Below are positions 21,891-34,659 of a DNA stretch of 64,000 nt, in pieces. The position numbers were made by a program, and so were the translations under genes. Under the pieces are notes generated by a model. It did not search any database. It saw nothing but the letters and a program-made list of their open reading frames with translations, and was not told where the DNA came from. How positions within the stretch are numbered: position 1 is the first letter of the stretch; each line of letters starts with the position of its first letter. Origin of the DNA: Deroplatys truncata (lineage: Eukaryota; Arthropoda; Insecta; Mantodea; Mantidae); NCBI GenBank assembly GCA_030765065.1, contig CM060990.1, forward strand, positions 456,404,321 to 456,468,320. Direction: 5' to 3'.

Positions 21891-24800
21891 CGCACTGGCA
21901 TTATCTTCACCACGTGTAACTCGGCAAGTGTTACAAGCACTAAAGAAAGAAAGAAAAAAAAGAAAGACGCAAAGAAAGAAAGAAAGAAAGAAGAATTTTT
22001 TTAATAAACAATTTCGTCTAATATTCACTTTAGGAAGTCATGCGGTGCGAATGGGAAGGATAAGAAAATGGTAGCAATAAAGTCTATCCCAATAATTTGT
22101 AAATAATTGTACAGAAAATATGTATTGTATTCTTAAGAAATTACAATGATTTGATTGCGGAAAATGTTATTCATATTGACAAAAAAAAATATAACTTTTC
22201 TGTTAGTAAGCTAAGATAGGGCTATATTAAAGAAAAGTATTTTATGTTTTAAATGCAAACGAAAAGCATAGTAGCATTAACCCTGCTCTTGCAATCTATA
22301 ATACTGTGCATTAATGTAAATAGTTATACCCATCTTAAATACACACTATAAGAAAACGATACATGACATTATTATGTAATAGGGAACGAATCATGTAATA
22401 AGAATTGTAACATGTGCATTACCTTAGACATTAAGCATAATGGGTATACTGGTCATCTAACATTTAGCTAAAGATGTCAGTAAAACGAAAAATAAAAAAA
22501 CAGAAAATGTAATCAATAAGTCTTTCTTCAATATCACAAAAATGTGTATAAAAAGGGGCACATGCGTACCGTGTGAAGTGTACTAAGCGTGGGATAGTGC
22601 AGTGAAAGAAAACTATGCATGTGCCTGTGGATAGGAAAGTAATAGCAACAGTATGGTGTTAACCAAAAACTTACATGCGTTAGGAAGCAGTTGTTATCGA
22701 GGCATAGAACTGGTACAGTAACAAAGAAAACGTTCACTCACAAATATCATAGTGAGATGACCTCACATGTACTAATTACTTCAGAAAATGGGCGTGAAAC
22801 AGGAAAAACTCCTAGACAGAACGAGGTAGGAGCTTTGAAGATGAGGTGGCACTCTCTCTCCGATCATCACGATGTTAAGACGCTAAGAGTTACTTCATCT
22901 GCGACAATGATATCGGAAACATCATTAACTCTGTGTTACCAAAGTCAATATACAGCATGGTGCAAGTGAGTGAGAAAATCACAAAAATCAATGTTTAGTG
23001 GTTAGGAGCATCAATTCGTCAGTGGGGAGTAGGATAGTTGAAAGTGGCTAAAATAATTATAACAGCCGGGGGTAGTAATCGGCTTGTGTCTTGTATGTGG
23101 GATAGAGGGAAAGCGTGTGAAAGGGAAGCAGTGTGTTACCTTTCATTGCAAGAATAAATGACCAACAGCCAAGGTCGTCTACTTGCTACCTGAATATTCC
23201 TTGCTCGAGAAACCCCTGAGATAAGAATCCTTCCCTGTCACCACCGAAAAGGGGAAGGAATTCATGAGGGGCCAAGAACCTAGAGCCAAAAACACACGCC
23301 CACGCAACACCGCCAATCCTACACCAAACTGTCACTTCTCTCAGTTCTAACTGTCATTGTTTCATTTTTAATCTAGCTCAGCTTCCCTGGGTGTTCACTT
23401 CACTGTCACTTCATCAAGGTGAACTAGTTCAACTTTCCTTCACTTCACTTACCTCCTAACGTAGTCTCCTCTTACGGACGGTTCGCTGGGTAGTCGAGCA
23501 GAAGGCTTCTAAATATGTATGTACGTATATATGTATGTATATAATGTGTGTGTGTTAGCTTTTACTCAAGAATGAACGAACCTATTGTTATAATTTTGTA
23601 TGTAACACAACTTTGATCTCACTTAGAAAATAGGCTATATGGCATATTAAATGCTTTACGCAGACGGGCGATTTCTAATGGCTGCAAAATATAAAAAAAT
23701 GTAATATCTAACATATTATTCAGCTTTTTAAACATCATACATAATAAATATTTTATAGGCATAATGTTTCTAATGTATGGGTTATTTTCCCAATGTTTCT
23801 TTCTTTAGGAATTCAGTATGAATATACCACGGAGTTAATGTACATTTTCAAACAACTATTCGATCGCATATTTTATTACTATTTAGAAATAATGCAATAT
23901 ACATATGTTTTGCATTGTTGGCGAATAGCCCCAGAATATCTTCTGTTTCAGGGTTGCTTGAATTTTAAACGTAATTCCGAATATCTAATTAATATGTTCT
24001 AGCAGTAAAGCTTCTACTACTAGTACTACTACAACTATTGCTGTTTTGTTATTGTCATCATCATCATTATATTATTGCTGCTGTTGAGTTCAGAATGTAT
24101 ATTTAAGGTGTGATACCTATTTTTCGCTATTGTTGTACGTAAACATGTTTCCACGAGAAACAGTACATCTCCAATTGCATTAGAAAGAACGGGCAAAAAT
24201 TTGCGTACTGTTAAACCTTTATTTGTATTAATTTTTATTAACACCCAGAAATATGGATTTTATTAATAGTTTTCAAAACATCGCATTACATCTAAGTTAC
24301 ACAGAGAGTGAGGGAGAACGAGCAGTGTTGTGGGGTCTGCTGGAGATTACATTACATTTTCTCCCAATGTAACTATCTCACAAAATATAACTCGTAAAAG
24401 GTGATTGTTTCCCTTTAGTATCTTAATTTCGCTGTTAAATTCATGTCTGTTCTCGTAAGACGTCCTTCTCGGGCTACGGTTTCGAAATAATTAACATAAA
24501 AATGTGAATTAGACTCAACTAAACTACCGAAAAAGTATCAGAAGTGGTATACATAGGCTAAAGTATTGTCGCTGTACTCAGTGTGATTGAAAAAAAAGAG
24601 AGAAATGTAAATTTAAAATACGAAACGTTAGATTTAAAGCTAAATTTAAGCTAGTAAGAATTAAGAAACTTTTTGCTCCTTTGTTAGGATAGAAATCGTT
24701 AGCAAGAGCCTTTACTTGCAATTTGTTTCCGACATAATCTCCTACGATGGCAACTCATATATTTAAAGTGGTTTTATTGATATTTTCTGCTACTGAATAT

Positions 24801-27470
24801 AAAGATGCAAGTAGTTGAAAGCACAAAAGGCAAAATAACGCTCGCATGTTAACATGAAAGCTTAATGGCCATGTAGCCTCTCTGAGAGAGATATTGAAAT
24901 AAGATGTGGAATGTATAGAAACTTCGTGCTCAGAGGGTGCGATTAAATGAAGTCTTGAATAATGGGAGTGCATCACCAACAAGTTACAAAGACGGACCTC
25001 TCCACTAACACTGTACAAAAGATCTTTAGATCCAGGCGTTCTCGTTTTGATGGAAAACGTCCGTTTTCGCGAATAGCCTCTTTTGTACTTCCTTCAACTC
25101 CCTGCATCTCTCTGTAAATGTTGAGAACGCAAGTTCAAATCGTACTTGTGTTAAATTACCTGATTCAGGTTTCCACCCACGGCTAGTACTTTACAGAGCG
25201 TGGACGCCTTGAAGGGCTTCTGATTACCAGGTTCATACAGAGAAGAGTTCGTACTCAACGAAATACCGCAAAATCTCTTATGCTAGTTATGGTACCGGAA
25301 GGCTCGTTGGTATACCATTTTCAACTGTCAAATTCAAATGCACTCCAAGGCATAATGTACACTTCAGATGACGCTATTGAGAGTTCAGTTTGAGTATAAA
25401 GGTAATAGTTAAGTGCGCTAAATCAATATGTACCCTTACGTGCATTAAAAGAGGCCCATTCCTTTAGATTGTAATAGTGTTATTCCCTTCTTAAGGTTTT
25501 CATCTTCAGTAGTTAACCAACCTTTGATTCCACCCAGCCGGTATCAGTTCTCTATATGACTGAGCAAAAACAATCCAGAAACAAAAAAGAAAGGAACCAA
25601 TGAACGATGTTATAATCGATGTGAAATGAAGGAGTGATTCCTATACTATTTATATGATGCAGTTTCACTACGATTATTACACAAAAAAAGTGAAAAATAA
25701 TTTGCATGCGTCGTTAAACTGGACAGCTACGACATTTCTATGAGAGCTTTTATCAGCGAAATGTAGACGAAGGTTAAGTTATAACCGCTATCGAACGGCA
25801 ATAACCAAACCGATATTAAGAAAACATTAACATAGCGTGAAAATGCAAGGTTTAAATTGCAATGTTACCCTTCGGCAGTTCGACTATATTTTGGAGAGGC
25901 AAAGTAACCTTCCAATTTAGCGGCTGGAATTATGCTAAAAAATCAGAGCAGGTCACGTTGGGGGGAGCTAGGTTGTCAGTACCAACATAATCAGCGGCGT
26001 TCTATTATGGGCCACATTTTATGCACATCAGTATATATTCACTCCTGTTGTGGGCAACTGGATCGCATTATCCCAAAGCTTTGGATAGGGAAGTCCAAGG
26101 CTAGGATTAAATAAGCTCTTAAATAAATTTACTGTGTGGTGTCAGGTCATCTCTCAATAATATTGGATTTTTTTACCGTTGTCCAATGGATTCCTATATC
26201 TGCTGAAATTGCATTAAATGCTGAGATTTTTAGTGGAGATGGAATCGTCCTTAAATAAAACTCAATTTGGAAGTTCATAACCAATTATGCTCTGAACTAC
26301 GCGATATACTGGGTGATTCAACGCAAACAAAATTTTACAATCGTGTGCTAAAAATTAATGATATTATTCACATAATTTCACAAATACGGAATTTATACCA
26401 ATAATGTGCCATTTTATGCAGCATAAGAAAGTATTTCTTGATAATTATATCCCTCAAATGACTTCCATTTCTGTGACGACAATCTACCAGCCTGTCATGC
26501 ATATTCTCTTAATGTTCTTTTTTAACATTTCAACATGAATGAGTTTATATCTACGCTCTAATATCATCCATAACATCATATATTCTGGTTTCATCATATT
26601 TTGCGTTTCTTCATCTATAGTATTGTATTGTGTAAGTAGTAGGAATAAAACAACTTGATAAAGTTGATTTACGCTTCTTTTCATTGGTTTAACCATCCAT
26701 ATAATATGTAAATGTAAAAAATATTTTTAAAAAACAGAAGCCAGTAGAATGGTGAAAATATTCATTTCCTGCAGTACACATTCAAGTAGAGTGACATTTT
26801 GTGAATTTGAAGACAATACTGGAACAATAAAAGTATAAATCTTATTAATCTTTGCCTCGATCGATGGTTACGTGGTTAGATGCTTGGAAGACGCCTATTA
26901 ACCACTTGCTTGTATATGTATTGTCGGTATGAAATTACCAACCCAGCTGCCAACAATATCTAACAGCGACACTTCTAGGTGAGTGCAAAGAAAAAAGAAT
27001 AATCAATAACGGGGTGAGTAATGTGAACCACGCGCTCTATTCATATTTAAAATATTGAGCTTGTAACATACCACCTTTTGTAAGTGTTAGTCGTTTCTGG
27101 AAAATTCGTTGTTAAAGGCTTATATTTTCCCAGGCTGAGTTGACGTTGGTGTGCCATCTGTAAAATGGTTTAAGAAAGTGCTGCTGTGTTTTTCCGCAGT
27201 CCCGAGTTAGTAATGTACCTTGTCCTGTGGTTTAGCAGTTGAGTATTGCTTTTCATATCGAGCACAAAGTCAGCATTGCTTAATTTGAAACCATTTTTAG
27301 GGAAACTTTAATTGTAACTAATGAAAAATGGATATGAGTCACTTTTGTGATTACTAATACACTTGAGACATACCTGTTATACGATAATCGGCAGTGAAAT
27401 TCGTGTTAGGGTTACATATTACCCCAGGTACATTTTTATACTGCCATTAGTAGACACATTAACCTTCTTT
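21891..27470. other. Long AT-rich stretch, no supported gene
   Basis: Nothing recognisable was found apart from a GA-rich run at 21940-22000, a slightly GC-richer patch at 23040-23500 with no motif, and short ATG-rich simple sequence near 23515-23545. Open frames are at most 92 codons and show no family features. Confidence 0.45.
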
Positions 27471-27474
27471 GGGC

Positions 27475-27641
27475 CGTCCTTCGTGGTGTACTGGTTACCA
27501 TGCTAGCCTCTAGTTTCCGAGGTCGCGGGTTTAAACCCGACGGGGGGGGGAGATGGATTTTTTCGGGCGTAAACATCCTTAGCATGGCCTCCTTCGGAAG
27601 GGAAGTAAAGCCGGTGGTCCGGTGTCGTAGATTTACGGCGG
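27475..27641 (+). mobile_element. SINE family A, copy 6, 3'-truncated
   Basis: This copy preserves the tRNA-like head: GTGGTGTACTGGTTACCATG as A-box region and GCGGGTTTAAACCCG as B-box region near 27525-27539, followed by a G-run. Similarity stops inside the body at GTAGATTTACGGC (27641), and the rest is unrelated DNA. Loss of the 3' half is unusual for retroposition and suggests a later deletion. Confidence 0.8.
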
Positions 27642-28961
27642 TGATGCTTTATGTGGCATAGAATCAGTAAACTACACATTAGAAGCACGAATAACGCTCC
27701 GGATCTGCTTGGAAGTTGAGCTGTACCCTAGTATGAGGTGGTAAAGGATCGCAGTAAATGTTTTTCTCGTAATTCCTTCGTACGCCTACGGCTTGCCTAG
27801 ATCACCCAGGATTTCTCCGCTTCGCAAATGGGGTAGATCGTACAATTCTAATTAATAGGTAGTATAGGCGTATCTCTAATACGTTGTAGTCTATCAATTT
27901 TCTAGTTGTAATGATTGGTCATTTCCTTTGTGGCAAATTTTGGAATTAGATCCATGTAATTCAATGATTTGCTCATTATGTGGTTTTGGAGGTAGGTCAC
28001 AAAGTTGATAAAATGGACTAGAAAACTGTACAGTTTTTAAGAAAGGGTCATGTTCATTAAATTGACTTCAATCCAAAGTAGATTGCGTCCCTTTATCCTC
28101 TTTTTAATCGAGTAGGGTTGTTGGCTATTTAGATTCCTAAATAGGTGACAAAAAAAGGGCCTGAGGCACGTCACCCCTTGATAGGTTGCAAAAAACCTAA
28201 GGGCAAATCACCCACCTGGTATAGTTAATGTGCAGTCAATAATGTTAAATTTATTACGTGTGTATACATCCTATTGCCGATTGCACCATAAGGGCAAGTT
28301 ACTTAAGCTATGAGATTTTCTCTCCTCAGGGACGATATTTTACGTCAAAGTAATATCTTACTCGTAATCCTGTAAGCGCTTTCACCTAACCCTCAAAATT
28401 GGAATTAGATTGCCACCGTGTGTAATAACCACCGGTATTCCGAAATGATGACATTTTACATTCATTTTCATTTATTATTGAAGAAAGTCTTCTCAGTGTT
28501 ATATATTTAGTGAAGGGTGTTATATTTATTGTTTATTAAATGCATTAAAACGAAGTTCTCTTTGATGAGGACATATGATTTTGCAATGTTTTAAGTAAAT
28601 CACGTAATAACACTGACAATTCAGAAGGCTATGCTTCCGGAAGACAAATATTTAAGTAATAAAATACTGATTGGAAGGGGTATACATGCCATCCATTAAA
28701 TCAGAGTTAGATGTAAATGAGTACACATAAAAATTAATTAACAGTTTTTTCTATATTTAATAGACTTGTAGAAAAAAAAGCTTTGAAATGAAGACGCGCG
28801 ATTTCCCTTGCAGGTGGGTGGAAAAGTCACAGTTGAGATATAAGGTCAGATACGCTACAGTGTAAAATGCATTACTTTCCTGATGTCGCTGCGAAGTAGC
28901 TGCATTACGGGAAGGATTTTAAGTGGTATTCAATTATCAAAATATGTGTTTCGTGTATCTG
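27642..28961. other. Intergenic, no supported feature
   Basis: I see no gene or known repeat in this stretch. Confidence 0.4.
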
Positions 28962-29460
28962 TAGTAGAGTACACGGAAACGTGCCGATGCTTTTTGTCTC
29001 CTAAAATGGTTTTCTTTATTTAATATTGGCAGAAACCACTTATTTGAGTTCCACATTACCCCTGGGTGAGCTTATTCCACATTGGTTTCAATTCAACTCC
29101 GACACACACGCATAAGCCTACGAAGGAAGGTCAGTCCTAGACGAGTGGTGAAAGAGGATTACAGAAATTGTAGTTCACTTGAGTGGCTGGAAGGCATTCT
29201 TTGCAACGACGGTTCTACCAGCCCCTGCTTGAGTCTATCTCATATTGATTTGGTGTCAGAAGTCTGGCACTCAAACATCCTATGAACACAGTTCGGGTTC
29301 AGGCTCAGCAGCGAAGGAAAAGGGGAGAATAAAGAAACATTAAGTGGAGTGCTAGAACCAGGTAAGGAATGGGGATTGTGTGCGACAGAGGCGGTTTAGT
29401 ATTTCTTCACTAACATAAACGACTGCGCATTATATCGGCACCATTCCATACACTAAAGTG
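28962..29460 (+). mobile_element. MITE family M, copy 2
   Basis: This copy has the same orientation and internal landmarks as copy 1, including GTGCCGATGCTTTTTG at the left, GCAACGACGGTTCTACCAGC in the middle and GGCGGTTTAGTATTTC near the right end. It is followed by TA at 29461-29462. The frame at 29082-29285 is incidental. Confidence 0.75.
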
Positions 29461-29462
29461 TA

Positions 29463-31150
29463 CTTTCAGCTACATTTTTAAGGTAAAACGAAAACAATTA
29501 TCAGCGAAACACGCTTGAACTAGCATATCTACTTTTGTTTAACAATTTAGGGAATTGCAATATAACAAAAGAAATTATTTCATTTAAGGGTGCTCGTTAC
29601 TGAATTTTCAACGTTTCAAAAAATCGAAAACAAAGCTTGAGACAGAATGTGCCGGAATTAATTTTATTATGTACTAATTTATTCAGTGTTCAATTTAATC
29701 TATAAATTATATAAGTGTACAATGTGAAAACAATGTAAATAGTAATTTTTGTATAATGTAATATTTGTCGTGTACATAATGTTCCTGTTTCACTAGGTTT
29801 AGAATGTCTTGAAAGCTGCAGTTAGGATAGAAACATGCTGTTCTCAGGTGCAGCTAAAACGGTATCTTTTGTGTAAGAAAATAAAGGTAAAGGTTTTATG
29901 GCTGTTTGTTTCCGCTCCGGATGTATGGAGCGAGGCAAATATTATAACGGCAGTTTTACCGTTGATTTTTAGTAGAGGACCGTCCACAGTGTAAGACGGA
30001 CAGTTGAGAAGGCAGTACACAGGGGAAGACAGTGGTGATATGTGAACAGGAACAGTATGTAGTGTTAGAGTGAGGAAGTAATAATAAATAGTCCTAAAGC
30101 AAACGTTCCAGTGTGTAATCAATTCCTCTATAAGCTCCCATTGCCACAACTGAGATCGACGAGCTTATCAAATGTCATGATAGGCAGAGTCCATGCAAAC
30201 ATCACCGCTGAGATCCATCTAGCCAGGGTAACAGCGAGAAGGACTACAAGACGAAGCCACGTCGAAACAATAGGCAGGGATACCGACGCAAGCTTTATAG
30301 GATAAATCCTCAAACACTGTAGAATCAGAACCCAATTGTGGTTTAGCCTTTCTGACCATTTAATTGCCCAGTCGCAATGTTGAAATGGAGGAGCGCAGAT
30401 GTGTGTAAATAGCACGTGAAGTTTTAAAACATGATTTTTCGTAGTCATGTTTTCTTGCACATTTGCGGCTTTAAAACAATGCATACTTCATTCACTTAGT
30501 TTCGCAATTTCAATATGTGCCCTTCGAAAGTGGATGGAACCATCTAAAGAGCCTTTTCTTGGTATCAGACGTAGTTTTGGTTTTCTGATAGTTTTATAAT
30601 TTGATACCTGTTTGATTTGTTTGAAAGTTAAACGTGTTACGCACATTATTTTATCAGGAAAGGTTTTTATGTTTCAGAGAACTTAATGTTTGATTATAGG
30701 CAAAGATATTGCAGCAATAATGTATAGAATGCAAAAGTATAAAATGTTCAAATTTTCAAGTCAGCCACTTAATATATCACTCGCTTATCATGTTTTTAAA
30801 ATTATATTCTTATACAGTTGGGTGCCACGAAGGTATATCTAATCCTAGTCGTGTCAAGCGTTCAACCAAATTGACTCAAATTTGTTTAAATTGAAAATTT
30901 AGTACCGAGTATCCTTAAACAGTAAACAGGATTTTCAGCTAAGCTCCCTTATATTTATTTAAACATTCAATAAAGCGACGTAATTTTAATAATGATATTT
31001 ATATCAAAGATACTAGTATCAACGCGTGATAGCGAGCGAACAAGGGATTATTATAGCGGTTATGAAGCGTGTCTAACGCCCGTTGTTACTACAATGGCAC
31101 CACAGGTAGTGGACATCGATGTTACATGAATTGAAATGATAATTGGGAAA
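29463..31150. other. Intergenic, no supported gene
   Basis: Short frames of 118 codons or fewer are not supported by any motif or repeat. Confidence 0.4.
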
Positions 31151-31330
31151 GGTCATTTGGGTAGGAAAAGTTTCAGACCTAAGTTACCTCCCTTACATCT
31201 GTCAGCTATGAGGACAGGAAACCTGGAAAAAAAATCTGTCAGAGATTACTGTCCTGAAGGGATTTGAACTCGTAGACCTCCTGTTAATGAGTCCGTGCTT
31301 CAACGACCTCGGATACACGTGTGTTCAGTT
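31150..31330 (-). mobile_element. tRNA-headed SINE-like fragment
   Basis: On the minus strand, ATCCGAGGTCGTTGAAGC (near 31300-31317) and GAGTTCAAATCCC (near 31261-31273) have the spacing and content of tRNA A and B boxes. The anticodon-arm region between them is plausible. The sequence continues into DNA rich in short A-runs near 31230. It is too diverged to be a functional tRNA and belongs to neither of the other SINE families in the window. Confidence 0.45.
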
Positions 31331-31685
31331 TCAAGCCATTTTTTGCAACTTCAGTGTAAATTGCGATTCAAAAAAAGAAACACTAAATTTTGGCGAAACG
31401 AGACGCTTAAAGAAGAAAGACGGGATTATAGAAAATACAGATAAGTTAATGTTCTTTGATACACTTGAATAAGTTCTATAATGTTGAACGTCATTAATAG
31501 GTGATTGCATGACGCAAGGTATATTAGGTGATATTTTTCCACCCATACTTTAAATTAGAACGATAGTGTCACTCAAACTTGAGATGGGGTGTAAAATTAA
31601 TTAGTGGTGCTCGGTTGAGTAGTTCTAGTCAGCAATAACAACAGAGATTAGAACCCATTAGGTCTATGCATATACAATGGATATA

Positions 31686-32199
31686 CAGTCGGGTGCATGG
31701 AATTCTGCCGATATAATGCGCAGTGGTTTGTATTGGCAAGGAAATACTAAACTGCTATTTAGTCTCTGCCACGCCCAGTCCCAACTCTTACCTGGTTTTA
31801 GCACTGCACTTAATGTTTTACCTACTTCCCTTTTCCTCAGCTCCTGAGCCTAAAACCCGCATGTGTTCATAGATTAATGTGTAATTGCAGGACTTCTGAC
31901 ATCAAACCAATACGAAACGGACTCGTCTAGGAGCTGGGGTGAACCGTTGTTGCTAAGCATGCCTTTCAGCCACTCAGGTGGGATACTTCCGTACTCTTCC
32001 CGTTTCGCCGTTCGCCTAGGACTAACCTTTGTTCATAGGCTACTGCGTGTGTGTCGGATATGAATTTAAACCATTAGGAGATTTGGCACACTCAGGGCTG
32101 GTGCAGAAAACAAGCTGATAAGGATGTTCTGGCAGCATTAAGTAAAGGAGAACACCATAGGAAACCAAAAGCATTGACACGGTTCACTGCAATCGGCTG
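31686..32199 (-). mobile_element. MITE family M, copy 3 (best-preserved ends)
   Basis: This 514 bp unit starts with CAGTCGGGTGCATGGAATTC at 31686 and ends with AATCGGCTG at 32199. It is flanked by TA at 31684-31685 and 32200-32201. The termini are imperfect inverted repeats of about 28 bp. The interior is the reverse complement of copies 1 and 2. No protein is encoded. Confidence 0.85.
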
Positions 32200-32201
32200 T
32201 A

Positions 32202-32898
32202 TGTATTGTAGCACACCCAATAACTGGTTAGTTTTTCTCCACGTTACTTTTGCAACCGTTAGTGAGTAGTTACTGTCTGTGTAATTTCTAGAAGCGTGTT
32301 TTGAGGTTAGGGAGGGATACTGGGAAAATATATTCTATTGTAAACTCAATGTAATACACTACCGATTGCGGATAACTAAAGGTGACAAAACAGCCCCAAG
32401 GTAATATGCTATGAGCACCAATTAAATAATATAAACCATCCAAGAGATTGAGCAGCGAGAGTGGAGCGCGATTATATAAATTTGGAGTAACTATATTTCA
32501 AAGGGGCGCTGAAAACAGATACAGCATTGTAAACAAAGTGAAAAGACGACCCGCCAGAAATATAAGCCAAATGAAGACAAAGGCCATCACAAAGTGAAAT
32601 AAGAATTACATGGAGTAAGGAAACATATTTTAGATTTGGATAGAAAACAGCTGTTGGATAGCATGGTTTAGGCCGGGGGGCTGAAAGCCCCATAAGAGTG
32701 TTGACGATCCTGGCAGGAGGATATGTCCATTATACACGGAACCAAAAGACGGGGTGCATGTGTTGGCAACATGCATACAAATGGATGTTATTAGGAAAAA
32801 TTGTTTCCAGAGGTATTATTTGCGACCTCCAACAGGGAGAGACCAGCATTCTGGGACTTGATTTTAGATGGGCTGAACTATCAAGGACTGGACATGCA
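32202..32898. other. Spacer between two MITE copies, no supported feature
   Basis: No family is recognised. The frame at 32698-32913 shows no motif. Confidence 0.4.
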
Positions 32899-33405
32899 CA
32901 GTTAAGTGCATAGAATGGTGCCGATATAAAGCACAGTTGTTTATGGTGGTAAGGAAATACTAAACCTTCTCTGCCACCCACAGTCCCACGCTTTACCTAG
33001 TTCTAACACTCCACTTGATATTTTTCTTACTTCTCTGGGTTTTTCTCTTCGCTACAGAGTCTGAAACTGACCTGTGTTCAAAGATTAGCGTTTGAGTGCC
33101 AGACATTTGACATCAAGCCAATACGAGACGGGCTTATCCAGGGATTGATGTGGACCGTCGTTGCGAGGCAAGCCTTCCAACCACTCAGGTGAAATATTTT
33201 CGTAGGCTTCCCCTTTCGCCACTCACCTAGGTCTGACCTTTGTTCATGGATTAATGCGTGTGTGTTGGACTGTAATTCAAACCAATAGGATATTGGCTTA
33301 CACAGGGCTGGTGTGGAACTCAGATGATAAGATTTTACCATCATTTATTAAAGGAAAAACGCAATAAGAAACCAGAAGTATCGGCCTGTTTCCGTGCACT
33401 AGACT
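32899..33405 (-). mobile_element. MITE family M, copy 4
   Basis: This 507 bp unit lies in the same orientation as copy 3, 700 bp away. It starts CAGTTAAGTGCATAGAATGG and ends CACTAGACTG, with TA following. Internal landmarks match the other three copies, for example GGAAATACTAAAC near the left end and CCAATACGAGACGGGC in the middle. Confidence 0.8.
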
Positions 33406-33406
33406 G

Positions 33407-33675
33407 TACTTAATAGATACACATTGCATCAGAGACAAGATACATGTGTAAATATTGTATACACTTATATTTACTGTGGAGAATTTTGTAAGGTATGTGT
33501 ATGCATATCTCTGTGAGTTTGGGAATGTGTGTCAATGTGTGTATTCAGTTTATCATATAGTTATCAAATATAATATCAAATATTTATCAAGAGCATGCAC
33601 GGTTTTCCGACCCAAGCGACGGTGGGTGTAATTCTTTACATGTAAATTGTTTAATGTTAATGAATACAACAACAA

Positions 33676-33750
<75 letters not shown>

Positions 33751-34650
33751 CCTGTCCTCGTTATTTTTCGAAACTTTAAATGATATAACCTTTTAAATGT
33801 AAGAGTTACGTTACTCTTTGGCTACTCCTAACACAGCAGAAATAAAAGAAAAAGTTGAGACTTTATCTGAGTGAAAACATTAAGTTGACTGTAACAGTAT
33901 AAGCGAAACGCAACTTTTATCTTATCTTGCGTCCTTTTTCTGCCCAACACATACACTTCTCACTATCAAAATTCTGTTGTTGAGCCGAGGATTTCGCTCT
34001 GAAGTAACTAAACACCTAATGAGTCCATTTTGCGAAATAAATACCGTCTAGCTGGCGGGGAAATGGGACAGAGCACGCAAGAACAGCACTCTATTACACA
34101 CAAAAATAGACCTGCAGAGAGGGACTTGTCTGCAATACTCAGCGTCACCACGTCTCCTTTAGAAGTGGGCGACGCTGTGGGTCCTCTCGTTAAACGTCGA
34201 TTTTATGCATGCCTTCCCTGGTTGAAATTAAAAGAACTATTCTTTGTGTCCTTTCAAGATACTAACAAAGTCCCTTCCCTATGTTCATTTTTTCCCCAGG
34301 AGGTGAAAGCGCTACGGTGTCATGTGTTGATTCAAATTACTTTGCCGAGATTAGTTATGAAATTGGACATTGCAGTTAATTCTCATTAAATGTAGAGGCA
34401 AATGAGAAAAATACATTTCAACAACCTTATTGCATTACTGAAATAGGCGATTTCAATAAATGCAATAAACACATTTTTAGAAAATGTTACCTTTCATGTT
34501 TTTATCATGATTTTATAACATATTCTCTAGACATTCTTAATTTTGGGGGAGGGCGCACTCTCTGAAGAGACGGAAATTTTCAGGCGAGGTGTTGTGGGCA
34601 ATGAAAACACGTGAATTAGACAATATATATATATATATATAGTAATATAG
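33407..34650. other. Intergenic with microsatellites
   Basis: An (ACT)n tract lies at 33680-33750 and a (TA)n/(ATAGT)n tract at 34621-34670. The open frame at 34030-34389 (119 codons) has no recognisable motif and I do not call it a gene. Confidence 0.5.
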
Positions 34651-34659
34651 TATAGTATA

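Noticed and set aside
34030-34389. 119-codon plus-strand open frame
   Set aside because: No motif, no recognised family and no promoter or splice signals.
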